A stretch of 64,000 bases of DNA from Sphingomonas bisphenolicum (GTDB taxonomy: Bacteria > Pseudomonadota > Alphaproteobacteria > Sphingomonadales > Sphingomonadaceae). The number at the start of each line of letters is the position of its first letter. Position 1 is the first letter of the stretch. The DNA lies in contig NZ_AP018817.1 in assembly GCF_024349785.1 (NCBI RefSeq), positions 589,501 through 653,500 of the forward strand, in the 5' to 3' direction. Made by a program: the position numbers and the translations under genes. Shown one piece after another: positions 60,678 to 64,000 of this stretch. The notes under the pieces are model-generated. The model was not told the DNA's origin. It worked only from the letters and a program-made list of their open reading frames with translations, and did not search any database.

Positions 60678-61745
60678 TTATCCGGCTGGAATTTGCTTCA
60701 TCTGCGCCATCACTTGCCGCCGGACTGCCTTCGCCTCAGCACCGCTGATCATCATCAACTGCTTGATCTGCACCGACGACAGCATCCGGCACATGGCTAC
60801 CGACAGATGCGGTGGAACATGTTTGAGGACATGGTAGAGGCAGTACCGGCCTCTGTTGGCGTCGAAGCTGCGGGACTTGCACTGGTACGGCGGCTTCAGA
60901 AGGTAGTAGCAGAGGTGGCTGAGGGTATGCCGGTGCTGTATCCGTCGCCCAGCCACGGTCATTGCCCCCATATCGCAGGTCAACCGCTCTGATGCCGCCA
61001 GACGAGCAGCCAGGTCCGATGGCCTCCAATCCTTCTCGGTCCAGGCAATCATATGGACATGGGGTAGCAGCCAACGGTCTTTGCCCGTCCGAGGCACGTT
61101 CTTCAGCGCATCGACCTCAATGATCGCTATCCATTGCAAGCCCTTGCCGTGCATCACGTTGCGCATCCGGGTGCAGATATCTTTAAGTGGCAAGACCGGT
61201 TCATTGCTCAGGCGGTGCCAGCCATCGTGGATGAAGGTCAGGAAGTAGAAGTTGAGGTGCCGGTTGCGTCGAAAGAACCGGCGCATCACCGTCGCCAGAG
61301 CAAACATCAGGTTCGCCCGCGCATCCAGGTCACAGCCACGTAAATCGCCGGTCCTCAAACCCAGCTGGGTATCCAGTTGCCGAGCATCATGCGGGGATAA
61401 CCCATGCCGGTATCCTGCTATCCGCTCCTCCAATATCCTGCTGCTGATGGAACAGAGGTGCTCCGCCCTCCCGGGATTGCGAGCACGGGCGCATGTGCCG
61501 AATTGGATCTTCTTCTCCCGCTCGGCAGGAGTAAGGTCATCCCACCGCAGACCAGCCTCTAGGCTATATTGCCGTAGCATCGATTCCCGCTGCTCGCGTT
61601 CCTCCCGAGCGCGTGGAGGCCGGGGATAAATGATGGCGCGCGGCAATTTGCGCTTACGCTCGGGCGATGATTCCTTCTTGGCAGTTTCAGATTCACACGG
61701 AGGGGTATCAGCATGGATAGGTCCATGCTGTGGTGCGTATTTTCC
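60678..61745 (-). CDS. Putative HUH-type replication/transfer initiator
   Basis: A 355-residue basic protein. Three segments appear in the order and rough spacing of rolling-circle initiators: NFYFLTFIHDGWHRLS (motif I-like, near residue 168), WLLPHVHMIAWTEKDW (motif II His-x-His, residues 229-231) and HLCYYLLKPPYQ (motif III Y-x-x-x-K, residues 280-284). The N-terminal ~90 residues are charged. If real, it would nick and covalently hold single-stranded DNA at an origin. ATG 61745 has GAGGA 9 nt upstream and is preferred to ATG 61787. Motif similarity was judged by eye only. Confidence 0.5.
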   Translation of the reverse strand, partial: GKYAPQHGPIHADTPPCESETAKKESSPERKRKLPRAIIYPRPPRAREEREQRESMLRQYSLEAGLRWDDLTPAEREKKIQFGTCARARNPGRAEHLCSISSRILEERIAGYRHGLSPHDARQLDTQLGLRTGDLRGCDLDARANLMFALATVMRRFFRRNRHLNFYFLTFIHDGWHRLSNEPVLPLKDICTRMRNVMHGKGLQWIAIIEVDALKNVPRTGKDRWLLPHVHMIAWTEKDWRPSDLAARLAASERLTCDMGAMTVAGRRIQHRHTLSHLCYYLLKPPYQCKSRSFDANRGRYCLYHVLKHVPPHLSVAMCRMLSSVQIKQLMMISGAEAKAVRRQVMAQMKQIPAG

Positions 61746-61906
61746 CATGAGGCAGATTCCTCGATCTACCCCACCAACACCCATCATAAGGTAGGTAATA
61801 GGGGTATATTAGTGGGGGTATGGTAGTGCATAGTGCTCACCCAGCTTGGATAAGCAGGCGGGCATAGACGCATCGATGCTATGAGCATGGACGCGCACAT
61901 GCTGAT

Positions 61907-62215
61907 TTACAGGCCGCGTTTGCCGATCCGGGCACCCGGTGACCGTTTACGACGCGCGGCAACCGATATGTTCCGACGCACTTTCCTGCGGCGTGCGGCC
62001 AGTGCCTTATCGCTCAGCTTCGGCTTAGGTCTGGCAACCGGCACTGACGCGCGCGGTCCCTTCTCGAGAGCACGGCGTCGCTGGACCTCCTGGCTCCCGC
62101 CGATCTGATGGAGAAAGCCACCCACGAAGCGACTGGGCACACCGGCGTCGTAGGCATATTGGAGCTTGTGCGCGATGTGCCTGATCTGGTTGCGACGCGT
62201 CTTGCGCGTTTCGCG
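61907..62215 (-). pseudogene. 3' fragment of a basic protein, cut by IS21 copy B
   Basis: The leftward frame is open from the IS21 edge: QIRHIAHKLQYAYDAGVPSR and FVGGFLHQIGGSQEVQRRRA, ending in a Lys/Arg-rich tail RKVRRNISVAARRKRSPGAR. The upstream part is missing, since the element tip lies at 62216. A GTG at 62138-62140 could start a 77-residue remnant. The family is not recognised; the basic tail suggests nucleic-acid binding. Confidence 0.45.
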
Positions 62216-62322
62216 TGATCGCGGGCACTGATTTCATCTGATCGCGGGCAGCGATTTCACGGGAAGCCGGGCACCTATTTCACACGATCGCGGGCACTGA
62301 TTTCGCGCGATCGCGGGCAGGC
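62216..62322 (+). repeat. Array of terminal repeats of IS21 copy B
   Basis: Five related units stand at about 23 nt spacing: 62216-62236 (TGATCGCGGGCACTGATTTC), 62239-62259, a diverged unit near 62265-62282, 62285-62305 and a partial unit from 62308. The common core is GATCGCGGGCA-(C/G)-(T/C)GATTTC. They are presumably IstA binding sites. Five at one end is more than the two or three usual for the family. Confidence 0.88.
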
Positions 62323-62373
62323 ATGACCAACGAACTGCAGTTACTCCGCCTCCTGAAACACAGGAGGATTGGA

Positions 62374-63912
62374 ATGCCGACAGGACGTTTGACCATGCGC
62401 CGTATTCGCGACGTTTTGCGATTGAAGTTTGCCCAAGGGCTGAGTGAGCGGGCGATTGCGTCCTCGCTTGGGCTTGGGAAAGGGAGTGTGGGCACGTACC
62501 TGCGGCGCGCCCGGGATGCTGGACTGGGCTGGCCCCTGCCGGAGGGGCTGGATGATGACAGCCTTGAGCTGCTGCTATTCCCGAACGCTTCAGACGTGGC
62601 CGATCCAGACCGGCCAGTTCCGGATTGGGCCGTAATTGATCAGGAACTGCGCAAGCGCGGGGTCACGCGCATGTTGCTGTGGCAGGAATACCGGGCACAG
62701 CACCCCCACGGATTTGGCTACACATGGTTTTGCACCCACTTTGACGCGTGGAAAGGCCGTGTACGGCCGAGCATGCGGCAAACGCATGTGGGCGGCGAAA
62801 AGGTGTTTGTCGACTTCTCCGGCGACACGATCGAGATCGTTGACCCGGCAACCGGTGAGGTGAAAGCGGCCAAGCTGTTCGTCGCAGCGATGGGGGCCTC
62901 AAGCTATACCTACGCCTTGGCTGTTGCCAGCGAAGGGCTGGAGGATTGGATTGCGGCCCATGTGGGGATGTTTGCCTATCTGGGCGGTGTGCCGAAGGTG
63001 GTCGTACCCGACAACCTGAAATCGGCTGTGATTAAGCCGGACCGCTATGATCCCGGCTTGAACCGGACCTATGCTGAAATGGCCGGGTACTACGGCACAG
63101 CAATCCTGCCGGCGCGCGTGCGAAAGCCAAAAGACAAGGCCAAAGTCGAGGTAGCCGTGCAAGTCGCCCAGCGCTGGATCCTGGCAAGGTTGCGCAATCG
63201 CAGGTTCTTCTCACTAGCCGAGCTGAACACTGCCATCCGGCCATTGCTCGACGAATTGAACATGCGCGTCATGCGTGACTATGGCGCCAGTCGCGCTGAT
63301 TTGTTCGCCACATTGGATCGTCCGAACTTGCAGCCGCTGCCCGCCGATCCCTATGTCTTTGCGCGCTGGAAACGGGCCCGTGTCGCCCCCGATTATCACA
63401 TCGAGGTAGATCGCTGCTGGTATTCTGTGCCGTTCAACTTGATCCGGCAGGACGTGGACGCGCGGGTTACTCATGCCACGGTAGAAATCTTCCATCGTGG
63501 CAAACGCGTCGCTAGCCATCTGCGCGATCCCGGACGGCGTAGTCATGTCACGGCGGCCGAGCATATGCCGTCGGCGCACCGCCGCTATGCCGAATGGTCC
63601 GCGACGCGCATTCTGAACAGCGCCGCAAAGCTGGGGCCCTCCGTGGCTGCGTTTTGCGATATCGTAATGCAGGACAGGCCGCACCCCGAACAAGGCTTCC
63701 GAACCTGCCTGGGCGTGCTGTCGTTGGCCAAAAGCTTCGAGCCCCGGCGGATCGATGCCGCATGCCGCCGGGCCGTCGCCATCAAGGCCCGATCGGTCGC
63801 ATCCATCCGCTCGATCCTGAAGACCGGTCTTGATCAGGCTTTCCTGGAACCAGACCCCGAAGAGCTGCCGCTGCAACACCGCAACATCCGCGGCCAGAAC
63901 TATTACCACTGA
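62374..63912 (+). CDS. istA: IS21 family transposase IstA, copy B
   Basis: A 512-residue IstA of a different subgroup from copy A. The helix-turn-helix is LSERAIASSLGLGKGSVGTY. DDE residues lie in KVFVDFSGDTIEI, VVVPDNLKSAV and RKPKDKAKVEVAVQVAQRWI. ATG 62374 has AGGAGG at ideal spacing; an ATG at 62323 would add 17 residues without such a site. GAGGAG before the istB start follows its stop. Confidence 0.94.
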   Translation: MPTGRLTMRRIRDVLRLKFAQGLSERAIASSLGLGKGSVGTYLRRARDAGLGWPLPEGLDDDSLELLLFPNASDVADPDRPVPDWAVIDQELRKRGVTRMLLWQEYRAQHPHGFGYTWFCTHFDAWKGRVRPSMRQTHVGGEKVFVDFSGDTIEIVDPATGEVKAAKLFVAAMGASSYTYALAVASEGLEDWIAAHVGMFAYLGGVPKVVVPDNLKSAVIKPDRYDPGLNRTYAEMAGYYGTAILPARVRKPKDKAKVEVAVQVAQRWILARLRNRRFFSLAELNTAIRPLLDELNMRVMRDYGASRADLFATLDRPNLQPLPADPYVFARWKRARVAPDYHIEVDRCWYSVPFNLIRQDVDARVTHATVEIFHRGKRVASHLRDPGRRSHVTAAEHMPSAHRRYAEWSATRILNSAAKLGPSVAAFCDIVMQDRPHPEQGFRTCLGVLSLAKSFEPRRIDAACRRAVAIKARSVASIRSILKTGLDQAFLEPDPEELPLQHRNIRGQNYYH

Positions 63913-63927
63913 CAGAGGAGATTACTG

Positions 63928-64000
63928 TTGCTGTCCCATCCCACTTGCGACCGTCTGGAGGCTATCGGGCTTTCCGGTATGGCAAAGGCACTTCATGAAC
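63928..64000 (+). CDS. istB: IS21 helper ATPase IstB, copy B (N-terminal part)
   Basis: The frame starts at a TTG (63928-63930) with AGAGGAG 8 nt upstream and reads LLSHPTCDRLEAIGLSGMAK then ALHE to the window edge. This resembles the N-terminal helix of IstB (L-x-x-L-G-L-x-G-M-A-x-A-L). Only about 24 codons are visible. Confidence 0.8.
   Translation, partial: MLSHPTCDRLEAIGLSGMAKALHE

Larger units (their letters stand above)
34711..64000. mobile_element. Integrative mobile island with a T4SS operon (right end outside window)
   Basis: From just after the phosphatase gene the content changes from core genes to two recombinases, small orphan genes, a resolvase remnant, a polymorphic Rhs locus, a VirB-type secretion operon, two IS21 elements and a group II intron fragment. 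A left boundary between 34711 and 34847 is likely because the P4-type integrase starts at 34848 reading inward. No tRNA gene was found at this edge and the matching right attachment site is not in the window, so the exact ends are unknown. Confidence 0.7.
62216..64000 (+). mobile_element. IS21-family insertion sequence, copy B (right end outside window)
   Basis: The element starts TGATCGCGGGCACTGATTTC at 62216 and carries istA and the start of istB. It differs strongly from copy A in both protein and end sequences, so it is a separate arrival, not a duplicate. The right end and any target duplication lie beyond the window. Confidence 0.9.

Noticed and set aside
62216..62322. The repeated GATCGCGGGCA units as a CRISPR array
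   Set aside because: Units are about 21 nt with 2-5 nt gaps, no spacers and no cas genes, and they sit at an IS21 end, where such repeats are expected.

Overview
This window looks like a chromosomal segment from a sphingomonad (Alphaproteobacteria, Sphingomonadaceae; Sphingobium or Sphingomonas-like). The DNA is GC-rich, the housekeeping genes have alphaproteobacterial order (PPSR-type kinase next to hemE, mipZ, hemJ, a mutS-glnD pair, long-form HPF), and start codons include GTG and TTG with many 1-4 nt stop/start overlaps. The assignment rests on gene content and order, not on a database search.

Left part (1-34.1 kb), core chromosome. Genes left of about 6.0 kb all read leftward: a truncated signal-peptide gene, DUF1491, a PaaI thioesterase, ptsN and hpf, then the tightly packed run PPSR > maf > aroE > coaE > dnaQ. 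The 292 bp gap between the PPSR gene and hemE holds two perfect and two near-perfect DnaA boxes and an AT-rich stretch. This is the classical alphaproteobacterial position of the chromosome origin, and most genes to its right (hemE, hemJ, mipZ, a J-domain protein, phosphomannomutase, fadL, ispG, a DMT exporter, ftsK, lolA, xth, ribA, an L,D-transpeptidase) read rightward. panC, glnD and mutS are the exceptions. Two copies of one apparent small-RNA family lie about 6.8 kb apart (11.6 and 18.4 kb), sharing spacing, sequence blocks and a UUCG terminator.

Middle part (27.5-34.7 kb). A malic enzyme is followed by a flavin reductase gene split by an IS110/IS1111-type element. The gene's last 18 codons can still be read after the element. 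A small cell-surface-type group follows: polysaccharide deacetylase, ATP-grasp protein and a converging low-molecular-weight phosphatase.

Right part (34.7 kb to the window end), an integrated mobile island. It opens with two tyrosine recombinases and cargo (DUF3768, a papain-like/C39-like protein, DUF805, a possible lipoprotein, a truncated resolvase). Next comes a secreted Rhs/YD-repeat polymorphic protein whose stop overlaps a candidate immunity gene. A VirB-type type IV secretion operon (virB2-B3-B4-B6-B8-B9-B10-B11) occupies 46.5-54.3 kb, with no VirD4, VirB5, VirB7 or recognisable relaxase in view. At each end of that operon lies the same unusual gene pair: a small secreted protein made of a signal peptide, one YD (Rhs) repeat and a putative sugar-binding domain (DUF5648-like on the left, B-lectin-like on the right), followed by a VirB2-type pilin gene. 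This pairing is the most novel-looking signal in the window. The island's far end is rearranged by IS21-family elements and a group II intron remnant, and carries a protein with HUH-endonuclease-like motifs that could be a replication or transfer initiator.
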